From: Nicotiana tabacum
Lineage: Eukaryota > Streptophyta > Magnoliopsida > Solanales > Solanaceae
DNA: 64,000 nucleotides
Assembly (NCBI RefSeq): GCF_000715075.1
Contig: NC_134103.1
Location: 57,008,230 to 57,072,229 of the forward strand
Reading direction: 5' to 3'
The position numbers and the translations under genes are program-made. Shown piece after piece: positions 1-10,623 of this stretch. Each line of letters starts with the position of its first letter. Positions within the stretch are counted from its first letter, which is position 1. Under the pieces are notes generated by a model that was given only the letters and a program-made list of their open reading frames with translations, was not told where the DNA came from and did no database searches.

Positions 1-2579
1 TCTTGTGAAAGAGTTTTAACAAAAGGAAAATATAATTCTTTTCCTAATATTTGAGTAGAAATACCTTCTAAGCCAGTAATAAAAGGTTTTATCTGAGTGA
101 TAAAAGGAATTCCTAGAATGATATCTTCATTAATATCTTCTGTAATAGTAAAATCATTCGTCAAGCAAATACCATTATTACAAATATGAGCTTTTGAAAT
201 CTTATAATTAATACGAAGTTGTTCTCCTATAGCGGAGTATAATTTTGAAGTACTTTTCTCTAAGTACTGGGTTGGAACAATGCCTTTCATGATGCAGTTA
301 CGATCTGCACCACTATCAAGTAAAGCGATTTTGTTAATAGCGAAGTGTTTGCTAATAACTATCTTGATAGGAATATGGAAACTCTGAGGTTTGATACTCG
401 TAATGATCGTAAGGCCGGGAGCTTGAGACGCGGAAGTCTTATCCTTGGTAAGACGGAGGTCAATAGAGTCTTCATTCTCAGAATGATATTCACTTTGATG
501 AGGACTAGGTTCTTTTTCATTTTCTGACTTATATTCATAAGTCTTAGCTTGTTTAAGAACCTGCTCTGTTAAGATATCAACCTCAACTTTTCCAAGTCTA
601 GATTTAATATCTTTGATTTCTTCCTTAAGTTCTGAGACTTTATGTCTTAGATCAGAAATTGAAGGTTCAGCTGGTTTGTCGAAGCGAGCCATAACTTGCT
701 TCATGCTGAATGGTTCAACAACTGACCTAGGCTTAGGTCTGTCATTTTGATGAGTGAGAATAAGATTCTTGAGTTCAATCAAGTATTTCTTCCTAGACTC
801 ATCATCTGCGATGTGTTGGACAACATCAAACAGAGCTTCTTTGGAGCTATCTGAAAATACCTTGATAGAAGCCTGGGTCTTATCGTAGGTACAAAAGGTT
901 CCAGAACATTGGCATTCACTACCATATTGGCTTGAGTCAGAGTCATAGGCGATATTGATATCATCTTCATCGCTATACTCATCTGAGGAATAGTCAGGAG
1001 AAGAATCTGAATTGGGTTCTTCTAAGATAGAGAAGAGTTCCTTTTTGGTATCTTCATTGATTTCTAGAAGATTGATCTTCTTCTTCTTTCTGTCTGATTT
1101 GCAATGGTTGGCTCTGTGACCAGTTTTACCATAGTTCCAACAGACATCCTTGGTTTTGGAAGACTTCGAAGGTCTTTGGAATTTGGATTTCTTTCTAGGA
1201 GGATCATCAAAATTTCTCCTAGATTTGTGGCAACGGGTCTTTTTGGAAGACCTGTAAGCTTTGTCCTTCTTAGAATAATGAGTAGAAGGGGCGACAATGT
1301 TTGTATAACCGAAGTCTTGATAGAAACTTCCTAATTCTCTTCTAGAAGAGTGTTTCTCTTTTTTGAGCTGATTTTTAAGCTTGATGTCTGTGCAGAGTTC
1401 GATCCCTACAACGTTGATGATGCTAACAATGTCACCATAGGTCATCTGATGGTAAGGAATTTTACCTTCACAACGATCCTGGATTTTGGTTCGGACTTTG
1501 CTAGCGAATAAAGGAGGAAGACCGCTGATGAAGCGTTCTTTCCAGAAGTCTAAATGACAGTCAGGACTTATCATAACCTTGCTGATAAATTGGTTTTTAT
1601 ACCAGATAAAGTCATCTAAAGATGGACAGGATAGATTATTCAGAATTTGTGAACTCCTGTCTTGGAAGAGTTTTGGCTCTCCGATGAAGTGTTTTGCTAT
1701 GTGGTAGAGAAGGGTAGCACAGGCATCTTCTCTAGTTATTTGTGAGGTAGTTTCCATGGGGGTAACAGTCTCACCTATAACCATAGCAGTGGAGGTAGTT
1801 CCTTCTGTTTTGACTACGGTTTCAACAGCCGTAGCAAAATAGATAGCTTGTCTAATATCATCAGTGAAATAATTATCCCACCAATGTTTCAACATGCCCG
1901 TGAATCCAGCTACAATCATAGAGGCGGCTTCTTTATCAGAAGATCCTCTTATCTTGTAAGTTGTAATACAAACTCCCATTTCATGGAGTTTATAGTATAT
2001 TTGGTGCTCTGCTAGAGCATCAATGTTCCATTCGATAATGCTTCTTCCTTCGTGAGAAGTAGAGGCAAGAAAGTGATTTTCCTCGTATTGAATATCTGGA
2101 AACGAGGGACACTTATGATAATTTTTGTAATTATGAAAGCGTTCATTTGTAAGCTTATGGAGGAGATCTTCCTTTTCTTGGATGGTGGATATTTTACCAT
2201 CTTTGGATTTCTCCTTAGAAATATTAAGATCAGCCAACTGCTTGTTGATTTTGTCAAGAACATTACCACTGACTTCAAAGGTATCTTTGAGTTTTGGATA
2301 TTTGTCCTTAGAAAACTCAGCGATTTTGAAGCCTGGATTTGATTCAATGTTCTGACTAGAACTAGGTTGTGAAAAGGTTGGCTTTCCACTGAATAAAGAC
2401 TTTTCTTTGGAGTCTTCTATTTGTCTAGAAATGACATGAATGAGTTGATTCGAGTAATTATTTTGTTCAATAACTCGATCGAGATCAGAACAAGCAACTA
2501 TATTTGTTGGTTTCTCGCTTTTGATTTTGAAAGGGGAAGCAGAGATGACAACGTTGGAAACTGAAATTTCCAAATTCAT
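1..2579 (-). CDS. Endogenous caulimovirid polyprotein (capsid, zinc knuckle, aspartic protease), partial
   Basis: Reads leftward and leaves the window at base 1, so its C-terminal part (expected reverse transcriptase) is not visible. From the ATG at 2579 I see no in-frame stop over about 859 codons. The capsid-like part lies about 2500-1150. A CCHC-type knuckle follows at about 1150-1095: C, W, N, then Y where the second Cys is expected, then G-K-T-G-H and a final C. An acidic Ser/Asp/Glu-rich stretch follows (about 1060-850). A protease-like segment at about 330-1 starts with D-S-G-A-D-R-N-C, the D-S/T-G active-site pattern. This order is that of Caulimoviridae polyproteins. The first codons may be chimeric, because the frame starts inside a remnant resembling the movement-protein N-terminus. 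Genus not assigned. The long open frame is unusual for an old insertion; whether it is expressed cannot be told. Confidence 0.75.
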   Translation of the reverse strand, partial: MNLEISVSNVVISASPFKIKSEKPTNIVACSDLDRVIEQNNYSNQLIHVISRQIEDSKEKSLFSGKPTFSQPSSSQNIESNPGFKIAEFSKDKYPKLKDTFEVSGNVLDKINKQLADLNISKEKSKDGKISTIQEKEDLLHKLTNERFHNYKNYHKCPSFPDIQYEENHFLASTSHEGRSIIEWNIDALAEHQIYYKLHEMGVCITTYKIRGSSDKEAASMIVAGFTGMLKHWWDNYFTDDIRQAIYFATAVETVVKTEGTTSTAMVIGETVTPMETTSQITREDACATLLYHIAKHFIGEPKLFQDRSSQILNNLSCPSLDDFIWYKNQFISKVMISPDCHLDFWKERFISGLPPLFASKVRTKIQDRCEGKIPYHQMTYGDIVSIINVVGIELCTDIKLKNQLKKEKHSSRRELGSFYQDFGYTNIVAPSTHYSKKDKAYRSSKKTRCHKSRRNFDDPPRKKSKFQRPSKSSKTKDVCWNYGKTGHRANHCKSDRKKKKINLLEINEDTKKELFSILEEPNSDSSPDYSSDEYSDEDDINIAYDSDSSQYGSECQCSGTFCTYDKTQASIKVFSDSSKEALFDVVQHIADDESRKKYLIELKNLILTHQNDRPKPRSVVEPFSMKQVMARFDKPAEPSISDLRHKVSELKEEIKDIKSRLGKVEVDILTEQVLKQAKTYEYKSENEKEPSPHQSEYHSENEDSIDLRLTKDKTSASQAPGLTIITSIKPQSFHIPIKIVISKHFAINKIALLDSGADRNCIMKGIVPTQYLEKSTSKLYSAIGEQLRINYKISKAHICNNGICLTNDFTITEDINEDIILGIPFITQIKPFITGLEGISTQILGKELYFPFVKTLSQ

Positions 2580-2700
2580 AAATCTTTTTAAAAGGTTCAT
2601 TGGGGATGTTCCAATTCTGTAAATCAGTTTCTAATTTAGCAATCTTAGTTGCTGCAGAAGATAAATTAACACTGTTTAAAACATGCTGGTTTGAATTCAT
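2485..2700 (-). pseudogene. Short viral ORF, probable movement-protein N-terminal remnant
   Basis: A 71-codon frame that begins after the leader of the minus-strand viral piece and overlaps the start of the long polyprotein frame by about 95 bases in another phase. Around residue 40 it contains K-I-Y-E-F-G-N-F-S-F. This closely matches the stretch just upstream of the movement-protein body on the plus strand (about 3260-3295). I infer that this is the beginning of the movement protein, and that its body was lost here through a deletion that joined it to the capsid frame. Alternatively it is a genuine small ORF1. The match is short, so confidence is limited. Confidence 0.4.
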
Positions 2701-3154
2701 ATTTTTGAAAATACAGTCTAGGGACTTATAGGGTTAAAAATAACTATTCAATACGTATATTTAAACAGTATATATGCATATCAGGATACAGTACCTTAAT
2801 CTCTTAGATATAATGGCTTCTCAGTAATGTCTTCTTGGTTTTACATCTTTTTCTCTAAAGTCATCTTAGCGACGGGAACACCTAGCAAGGTCTAAACGCC
2901 TACCTCGGCAACAGCGACCTATCTCAATCAGGCTTGCCAACGTCTGAACCGGATATTAATCGGTGACTTCATACTTATAGAGAAAATAACCACCTCATAC
3001 GGAAACTTTGAAGCAAATTAAAACCAGAGATAAAAGAATTGTATGTAAGATATACATATATATGGTTTAAATTAACATATATGAAAGTATTTTTACCATG
3101 CCCTAGACAGTATATGTACTTAGCTGCTCATACTAAGTACGCATACTGCCAACA
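2701..3154 (-). other. Viral leader / intergenic region
   Basis: Non-coding stretch between the primer-binding site and the first viral frame of the minus-strand piece. It is AT-rich, with a GC-richer block at about 2870-2950. This position corresponds to the leader of a circular pararetrovirus genome. No other gene is supported here. Confidence 0.5.
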
Positions 3155-3168
3155 TGGCTCTGATACCA
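3155..3168 (-). other. tRNA-Met primer-binding site of the pararetrovirus
   Basis: Read on the minus strand the site is TGGTATCAGAGCCA, complementary to the 3' end of plant initiator tRNA-Met. Caulimoviridae use this tRNA to prime minus-strand DNA synthesis, and the site marks the conventional origin of the genome map. The minus-strand viral leader and polyprotein follow it in the expected direction. Confidence 0.85.
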
Positions 3169-4452
3169 AGTGGAGACGGAACGAAGTGCAGTATAAAATT
3201 AAAAAACCAGTAAAAGAAAAGCCCTTTAAAACTTACAAGAGTTTTATTGATAGAACATTAAAAACATTTATGAATTAGGAAATTTCAGTTTCATTAAGAA
3301 GCATAACATTAAGACCTGTGAGTCCACTATTGCTATTAATAATTCTTTAGAAATTATTAAATTACTTTCTGAGCAAGATTTGAATAGATATAGAAGTCGA
3401 TTCAATTACTTGCATATTGGTTTAGTTCAAATTGCTGTCAAACCTCTCTTCAGGAAAGGTTTAGACGTACCAATTTGCGTCCTTTTAAGAGATGCTCGTC
3501 TACTGAACTTCGACGATTCTCTCTTAGGAGTTCTTCAAAGTAACCTAGCCAATGGCCCGGTATACTTTAACTGCTATCCTAATTTCTCGGTAGATATCAA
3601 TGACCCTAACGTCATGGATACTTTGACCCTAAACGTCAAAACCAAGAACATGAATAGCAAAATCAATACTCGTGAAGTAGCTGTCATTCACAGAGTCTAT
3701 TACAGACTCATGGACACTACTCTTGCACCTAGAGCTCGAGTTGAAAGTGTTAAAGGAGTCACCATGCTTATGGAAGCAAATACTGACCATAACACGGTAT
3801 TTGTTCCTAGACTCCTTAATTGGAATGATATACTCACAAGTGATGAGTGGCACTTCGATGCCATAACTCAACCCTCTACTTCGAATCTTGAAAGATCTCA
3901 AATTGAATAGGTAATTCAATTTCCTGATGGATCTATAGATCTCAAATTCTTAGGTACAAGTTCTAATCCTTCGAGCAGAACTAGTTCCTTTAGAAGAAGA
4001 AGTATTGTTCCTTCCGCACCTTCTTCTTTTAAACCCCCGGAAGAAGACGTAACTAAAAACGTCGCAACTTCCATTCCAACTACTGGTAACAACAAAGGGA
4101 AAGTTAGGGGAGTAGATTTCTCCCATACAGTCCCAAAAGTTTATTACCAAAATCATCCCGCTAGTCCAACCCCTAGCGATATGTATCCTCCTCAGGAAGA
4201 AGTCCCTGAATATATTAAGATGATCAGATCTAGTGATCCTTACACACTGGATCAAAAGAAGATCGATTGTCAGTGGTCTCACCCTGATAACATACCTAAA
4301 AGAAAATGGTATGTTGCCACTTATTCTCTTGAACAGAGAAAAGACTTCAAAAATTGCTGGATATCAGACATGAAAAGAATGAGATGCGAAATCGATTTCT
4401 TTTACTGGTTTTTTAATTTTATACTGCACTTCATTCCGTCTCCACTTGGTAT
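3164..4452. repeat. Inverted repeat of the primer-site flank enclosing the movement-protein fragment
   Basis: About 56 bases at 3164-3219 are repeated in reverse complement at about 4396-4452, with one clear mismatch (g versus a near 4433). Both arms end at the first bases of the tRNA-Met primer site (TGGTAT). The right arm then passes directly into retrotransposon LTR sequence. The roughly 1.2 kb between the arms holds the movement-protein fragment. Confidence 0.85.
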
Positions 4453-4480
4453 GAGTTGGTTTGATATGATTCGGCATTAG
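3254..4480 (+). pseudogene. Endogenous caulimovirid movement protein, broken
   Basis: One reading frame is open from 3254, has an in-frame TAG at 3908-3910, and then stays open to a TAG at 4478. The part before 3908 looks like a 30K-superfamily movement protein, which enlarges plasmodesmata for cell-to-cell spread. It has an L-L-S-E-Q-D-L-N-R-Y start, the I-A-V-K-P-L-F-R strand, and the V-L-L-R-D-A-R core followed by an N-G-P-V-Y-F strand. After the stop come a Ser/Pro-rich linker and a W-Y-V-A-T-Y-S / E-I-D-F-F-Y-W-F segment like that joining movement and capsid domains in related polyproteins. The natural N-terminus is missing: stops lie at 3248-3253. Real viral homology ends about 4452; the last codons read into primer-site flank and LTR. 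It is oriented opposite to the neighbouring viral polyprotein. Confidence 0.75.
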
Positions 4481-4689
4481 TTTTAGAAGTTAGAAATTTA
4501 TTAGTTCATTAGGCTTGATTCGATGTGTGCTTCGTGATTTTGGTGTTGTTTGATATGATTTGAGGCTTCGAGCGAGCTCGTATTGTGTTTTAGGACTTTT
4601 TGGTATGTTTGGACGGGGTCCCGGAGGCCTCGGGTGTGATTTGAGTGGAATTTGGACTCATTTTGGACTTGAAGCAATTGTTGAAGCTT

Positions 4690-5130
4690 TATGGTTTCTG
4701 GTGCGATCGCATCTACGGTGGAAATGGCTGCAGATGCGGAGCCGCAGGTGCGGCTGGTGAGGCACAGAAGTGAAGTAGGGTTCTACTAGATATGTCCGCA
4801 GGTGCGGGCCATGGAACGTAAAAGCAGAGCCGAAAGTGCGGTCGGCTATGCGCAGGTGCGAAGATAGCTTGGCCAGGGAAGCTCACAGATGCGCATGGAG
4901 TTCCACGGAAGCGATTGTGCTTCTGCAAGGGAATCTCCGCAGAAGCGAAAAGTAAGTGGATGGGCTTGAGTCACATATGCGGAAGTATTTCCACATGTGC
5001 GGCTCCGCAGAAGCGGGATTTAAGCCGCAGAACCGGGATTTAAGCCGCAGAAGCAGCAAGTCGGGATTTAAGTTGGTTTCGCAGAAGCAGTAGATCGGGA
5101 TTTAAGTTGGTTTCGCGCATGGATTGAACC
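4690..5130. repeat. GCAGAAGCG / GCAGGTGCGG short-repeat array in LTR
   Basis: Many copies of short GC-rich units (gcagatgcgg, gccgcaggtgcgg, gcagaagcg, gccgcagaagc) lie in an otherwise AT-rich LTR. The units are partly self-complementary. A comparable array, read in reverse, is at 61830-62090 in the related LTR. Confidence 0.8.
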
Positions 5131-6149
5131 GCAAAAGAGGTATCTGCAAGTTTGGGGTCCATATATGCAGGATCACTAGGCAGAGGTTATAATCAAGGGT
5201 TTTATTATTTCTCTCATTTTGGAAGTTGTGGAGCTCAGTGTAAGGCGATCTTTGGTGACTTTCTCATCCCAATTGAAGAGGTAAGTGAAGTTTGTTCTAA
5301 TTTGGAATTAGATATTAATTATCCATTATTATTACACCTAATTTTCATGAATCTAAGACGGAATTTGGGGATTTTTGGACTTTGTTATTAGAGAGTGAGA
5401 TTTGACAATTTGAGGGTCGATTTATGGTTGGAATTGGATTATTTTGGTATGGTTGGACTAGTAATTGAATGGGTGTTCGAAATATTTCAATTTTGTTGGG
5501 TTCTGGGGTGCGGTTCCGGGGTTGACTTTTTGATTTGAGTTAAAGATCTTAGCTTTGTCTTTTGGAATCACTTCCTATGGCTTTTATTGATGGTATTACG
5601 TTATTTTGGCTAGATTCGAGTCGTCCGTAGATTGATGCGCACGGGAAGGGCTTGTTAGAGGTGTGTTTGGCTTGCTTGAGGTAAGTATCTTACCTAAACT
5701 TGGTTGAGGCACTAGTTGCCTGAATTATTTGTGATAGCTACGCGCTATGAGTGGCGCATATGTGTGGGGTTAGGCCCATTTGCGTGCACCGGGGTACTAT
5801 TTTCATGCTCGAGGTAGTGCTTAGGCTATGTCATGTCTTGAATTGATTGCTAAGCTTCAAGTGGTGATGCTTCTCCTATTTGTACCCCTCTTTGAGCTAT
5901 TTGAACCACAATTAAGATTTCGTTGATGTTATTCTCCTGATTGAACCTGATAGAGTGTTATTTCGTGATGAAATTGTCTGTTCTAGATGTGGTAGCACAC
6001 ATTGCACATGCCAACAGTATACCATGTTATTTATACCAATCCAGGAGTATGAAACCTGATAGTCATTGATCATGAACATTGATTCTTTTGTTTTTTGTGT
6101 TTATGAGCTGCACTGGTAGCCTGTGACTACGCCGAGCGGATTATGATTA

Positions 6150-6330
6150 TTGGCACGTGAGTTATCCATGCAGTTGATATTATTGGCAAGTGAGTTGTCC
6201 GTACAGCACGTGAGTTGTTCGTGCGGATCCAGATATAGATATTATTAGCACGTGAGTTGTCCGTGCAGCATGTGAGTTCTCTGTGCAGCACGTGAGTTGT
6301 CTGTACAGCATGAGAGTTATCCGTTTAGCA
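6150..6330. repeat. CACGTGAGTTGTCCGTGCAG repeats in LTR
   Basis: About six imperfect copies of a 20-base unit containing the palindrome CACGTG and the words gttgtccgtgca. Related units occur in reverse in the other Tekay-type LTRs at about 52780-52860, 60650-60890 and 63795-63915, so they are a conserved part of the family's U3/R region. Confidence 0.75.
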
Positions 6331-7142
6331 TGTCGATATGGATCCATCCCCCTAGGGTTACCCTCTCATGTGCCTTCTTGATGGTGTACGCCCGGATTTG
6401 AAGAAACTGATTAGTGGTTTGGTACGGATATGGAAATATTGAGGTAAGTCTGGCCATTGTTTTGTTGGGATTTTGCATTTCATCTTTACTTGCAATTTCC
6501 GTGGTTATATATGATTTACTTGCATATCATATTTATATGCTAGATCATCAACTGAGCAGAGTACCTGAGTAATTGCACACACACATATAGTTCCTTCTGT
6601 GCTTTATACTTGATCACATTATTGTTCTATACTTGTTGAATTTATGAAACTATACAGGTTATAGCAAGTATTATTTATAATTCTTGCTTCTTTTACCTTG
6701 CCAAAGTTAGTTATGATACTCGTTGAGTACATTGGGTCGGTTGTACTCATGCTACACTCTGCATTTAATTGTGCAGAACCAGATATCGGATCCAGTCATC
6801 AGTAGCTGAGGCTAGCAGCAGAGTTGATTGCTGAGAGACGAGGTAGAACTACATTCTTGGATGAAGTCTTGGCGTCTCTTTTCTTATGTACTGTTGTCTT
6901 TATTTCAGACAATATTGTACTTGGTCATTTTAGACTTGCATTTCTAAATTAAAGCTCATGACTGTGTATTTACTAGTTTTGGGGAATTTATCATGTATTA
7001 GCAGTACTATGTTATATTGAGATTTCATACTTATGTTATTTATATAAATTCCATTATTTTGGTTCTTATTGTTATGTCCGACTTTCCTAGAAAGTGTGTT
7101 GGGCGCCATCATGACGGGTTGGGATTTTGGGTCATTACAAGT

Positions 7143-7155
7143 TGGTATCAGAGCC
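7143..7155 (+). other. tRNA-Met primer-binding site of the Tekay element
   Basis: TGGTATCAGAGCC lies three bases after the LTR end. It is a 13-base match to initiator tRNA-Met, the usual primer of plant chromoviruses. It fixes the strand of the element as plus. Confidence 0.9.
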
Positions 7156-7199
7156 CTAGGTTCATAGGTACTTCGAGTCATGGCAAGTTTAGTAGAGTC

Positions 7200-8125
7200 T
7201 TGCAGATCGATACGGAGATGTCTGTACTTATTTTCAACCAGTTCAATTGGTTGTCGCTATTTGGGCCGAGGTTGGAGCGGTTTGGGAGGCTTAAGCCTCC
7301 AGAGTTCAGTGGAGCAAAGTCAGAGGATGCTCAGGATTTCATAGACTGGTGTCAGTGGATTCTTCGCACAGCAGGTATTTTGGACACTAGTGGGGTTGCC
7401 TTTACTACTTTTCAGCTGACAGGGGCAGCCTATAGATGGTGGCAGACTATTGAGCGAGGCAGGCCACCTGACGCAGCACCACTTTCGTGGAATGAATTCT
7501 CAGTTCTCTTATTAGAGAAGTTTGTTCCACAGACTAGTAGAGAGGAGTTGCATAGGGAGTTTGAGCGGCTATGATAGAGATATATGACTGTGACCTGGTA
7601 TGAGATTAGGTTTTCAAATTTGGCATGTCATGCTATATTATTGGTTCCTACTGAGAGGGAGAAGATCAGGAGGTTCACTGATGGGTCTCAACTATAGTTT
7701 GCACTTTAGTATGGCTCGATAGGCTGAGACGGCTGCTAGGTTTGATCAGGTTGCCGAGATTGCTAGACACTTAGAGATGGTTCGCAGGCAGAAGCATGAG
7801 GAGTGGGGGCTAAGAGGCCTCGTAGTTCAGGTGGTTTCAGCAGTGCCTCATTTGGAGGTCAGTCCTATTACAGCAGAGGTGTTCCTTCTAGACCCGTTCA
7901 GGGAGCTCGCCATATTCCTCGTGGTTCTTCAGTTAGCCACGGTTCCTACAGTGCACGCCCAGCTCAGTCATCATTTCAATGTGTTGGCGGCATAGACTTC
8001 TTATCATGCCTTATCTGCATAGGGTTCCACGGGAAGCTATTCAGATTTCCAGGGTCAGAGGGGAGGTTGTTTTTAGTGCAGGGACTTGAGGCATCTCAAG
8101 AGAGATTGCCCCAGACTATTGAGTA
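7200..8125 (+). pseudogene. Tekay gag (capsid and zinc knuckle), broken
   Basis: The capsid-like frame to 7574 shows K-P-P-E-F-S-G, F-T-T-F-Q-L-T-G-A-A-Y-R-W-W-Q and E-K-F-V-P, the hallmark core of plant Ty3/gypsy gag. Compared with the copy at 58787-59821, most of the N-terminal region (about 150 codons) is missing, so the frame starts close to the primer site. Stops and frameshifts follow at 7572, about 7690-7730 and 8010-8080. The CCHC knuckle is at 8068-8109: C-F-stop-C, then four residues, H, four residues, C; a TAG replaces the third position. Gag would package element RNA. Non-functional. Confidence 0.85.
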
Positions 8126-8127
8126 AC

Positions 8128-10623
8128 GTTCCACAGCAGCGCTCTCTACCTATGATTTCAGCACCAGCAGCTACACCATCCGCACAGCCATCTAGGGTTG
8201 AGGCACAGCCAGCACGAGGTCGCCCTAGAGAGGATGGTCGATCAGGTGGTGGTCAGGCCCGTTGCTACGCATTTCCGGCCAGGCCAGAGGCAGTTTCTTC
8301 AAATGCCGTTATCACATGTATTATTTCAGTATGCCACAGGGACGCTTCGGTATTATTTGATCCTGGTTCCACTTATTCATATGTTTCATCATACCTTGCT
8401 TGTTATTTGGACATGCCCTGTGATTATTTAGTTATGCATGTTCATGCATCTACACCGGTGGGTGATTCTATTATTGTGGACCGTGTGTATCGGCAGTGTG
8501 TGGTGACTATTGGGAGATTAGTGACGATAGTTGATCTTTTACTACTTAGCATGGTTGATTTTGATGTGATTTGAGGCATGGATTGGTTATCACCATGTCA
8601 CGCTATCCCGGATTATCACGCTAAGACCGTGACAATTGTGATGCCGGGGTTGCCTAGGGTTGAGTGGAGAGGTTCCCTAGATTATGTCCCCAGTAGAGTG
8701 ATTTCATATTTGAAGGCTCAATGGTTGGTTAAGAAGGGATATCTGGCATATTTGGATTTTGTGAGGGATGTTAGTGCTGATACTCCTACCGTTAATTCAG
8801 TTCCGTTAGTGAGAGACTTCCCATATGTGTTTCATTCAGACCTGTCGGGCATGCCACCTGACAGGGACATTGATTTTGGTATTGACCTGGTGCCGGACAC
8901 TCAGCCCATCTCTATTCCTACGTATCGTATGGCACCAGCAGAGTTGAAGGAATTGAAGGAACAGCTTCAAGAGTTACTTGATAAGGGTTTCATCAGGCCT
9001 AGCGTGTCGCCTTGGGGTAATTTATGAAGAAGTAGGGTGGTACTATGCGGATGTGTATTGATTACAGGCAGTTGAACAAAGTTACAATTAAGAACAAGTA
9101 CCTAATACCACGCATTGATGACTTATTTGACCAGATTCAGGGTGCTAGAGTGTTTTCGAAGATTGATTTTAGGTCAGGGTATCATCAATTGAAGATTCGG
9201 GATTCAGACATTCTGAAGACGGCATTCAGGACCCGCTATGGTCACTGCGAGTTTCTAGTGATGTCTTTTGGGCTAACCAATTCCCCAGCAGCCTTTATGC
9301 ACGTGATGAACAGTGTATTCCAGCCATATCTTGATTCTTTCCTCATAGTAATCATTGACAACATCTTGGTGTATCTCACAGTCGGGAGGATCATGAGCAG
9401 CATCTGAGGGTTGTACTCTAGACTTTGAGGGAGAAGAAGTTGTATGCTAAATTCTCCAAGTGTGAATTTTGGCTTTATTTTGTGGCGTTCTTGGGGCACG
9501 TGGTGTCCAGTGAGGGGATCAAGATAGATCATAAGAAAATTGAAGTAGTTCAGATTTGGCCTATACCGTCTTCAGCTACAGAGATTTAGAGCTTCTTGGG
9601 TTTGGCAGGTTATTATCATCGTTTTGTATAGGGTTTCTCCTTCATTGTTGCACCTTTGACTAGATTGACCTAGAAGGGTGCTCCTTTTATATAGTCCGTC
9701 GAGTTTGAGATGAGCTTTCAAAAGCTCAAGGCTGCTTTGACTACAGCCCCAGTATTGGTGTTGCTTACAGGTTCTGGATCTTATACCGTGTATTGTGATG
9801 CATCGCGTATTGGGCTTGACGCGGTGTTGATGAAGGATGGTAGGGTGATTACTTATGTGTCTTGGCAGTTTAAGGTTCATGAGAAGAATTAACATGTGCA
9901 TGACTTATAGTTGGCAGTTATTGTTCACGCATTAAAGAATTGAAGGCACTATCTGTACGGTGTTCATTGTAAGATCTATACTGACCACTGGGGTCACCAA
10001 CACCTGTTCAAGCAGAAGGATCTTAATTTGTGGCAGCGGAGATGGTTAGAGTCGCTAAAAGACAATGATATCACCATATTATATCATCCATGGAAGGCCA
10101 ATGCGGTGGTCGATGCATTGAGTAGGAAGGCGGAGAGTATGGGCAGCTTGGCATAATTATTGGTAGCACAGAGGCCACTAGCCATGGATGTTCAGTCCTT
10201 GGCCAATTAGTTTGTGAGATTGGATGTTTCAGAGCCTAGTCGGGTCCTTGCTTGCTTTGTGGCTCAGTCATCGTTTTTGGAGCGTATCAAGGTTCGCCAG
10301 TTGGATGACCCGAACTTTTTGGTGTTGAAGGATACGCTGCAGCGGGGTGGTGTTAAGGAGGTTGTGATTGGTGATGATGGTGGCATGCGGCTTTGAGGCC
10401 AGATCTATGTTCCAAATATGGATGGGTTGAGAGATTTGATACTTGACGAGGCTCACAGCTCGCACCATTCCATTCATCCAGGTGTCACGAAGATGTACCA
10501 TGACTTGAAACAACACTATTGGTGGCGGAGAATGAAGAAAGATATTGTGGCTTATGTCTCTCCGTGTTTGAATTCTCAATAAGTGAAGTATGAGCATCAG
10601 AAACCGGGAGGGTTGATTCAGAT
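8128..10623 (+). pseudogene. Tekay pol (protease, RT, RNase H, start of integrase), broken and truncated
   Basis: The protease has L-F-D-P-G-S-T-Y-S-Y at about 8347-8377, with D-P-G in place of D-S/T-G. A frame at 8578-9027 carries the protease C-terminus and the RT entry ([10 protein letters not shown]). The RT palm is at 9045-9407: [12 protein letters not shown] and [13 protein letters not shown], but the catalytic box reads I-I-D-N-I-L-V-Y, with the second Asp changed to Asn. A frameshift near 9400 follows, then many stops. RNase H lies at about 9710-10150 (V-Y-C-D-A-S). Only the integrase zinc region remains at about 10450-10600 (H-H-S-I-H-P-G-V-T-K). The sequence stops at 10623, where another element's LTR begins. 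The catalytic core, chromodomain and 3' LTR are absent. Confidence 0.88.

Larger units (their letters stand above)
4452..7139 (+). mobile_element. LTR of a Tekay/Del-type Ty3/gypsy element, left end missing
   Basis: The right edge is exact: the sequence ends in GGGTCATTACA and is followed at once by a tRNA-Met primer site at 7143. The left part matches, in reverse, the LTR at 59967-62768 (for example the gagttggtttgatatgattcggc stretch near 4454 and the ggtcccgg block near 4617). The first roughly 400-450 bases of a full LTR are absent. It is fused directly to the viral fragment. Long LTRs of 2.7-3 kb are usual for this Solanaceae family. No independent gene is seen inside; short frames here run through repeats. 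Confidence 0.8.

Noticed and set aside
7143..7155. tRNA-Met gene fragment
   Set aside because: Only the 13-base primer-site match is present, with no tRNA body; it lies exactly behind an LTR end.
9242..9901. Minus-strand frames of about 100 codons
   Set aside because: Antisense shadows of the Tekay RT and RNase H region.
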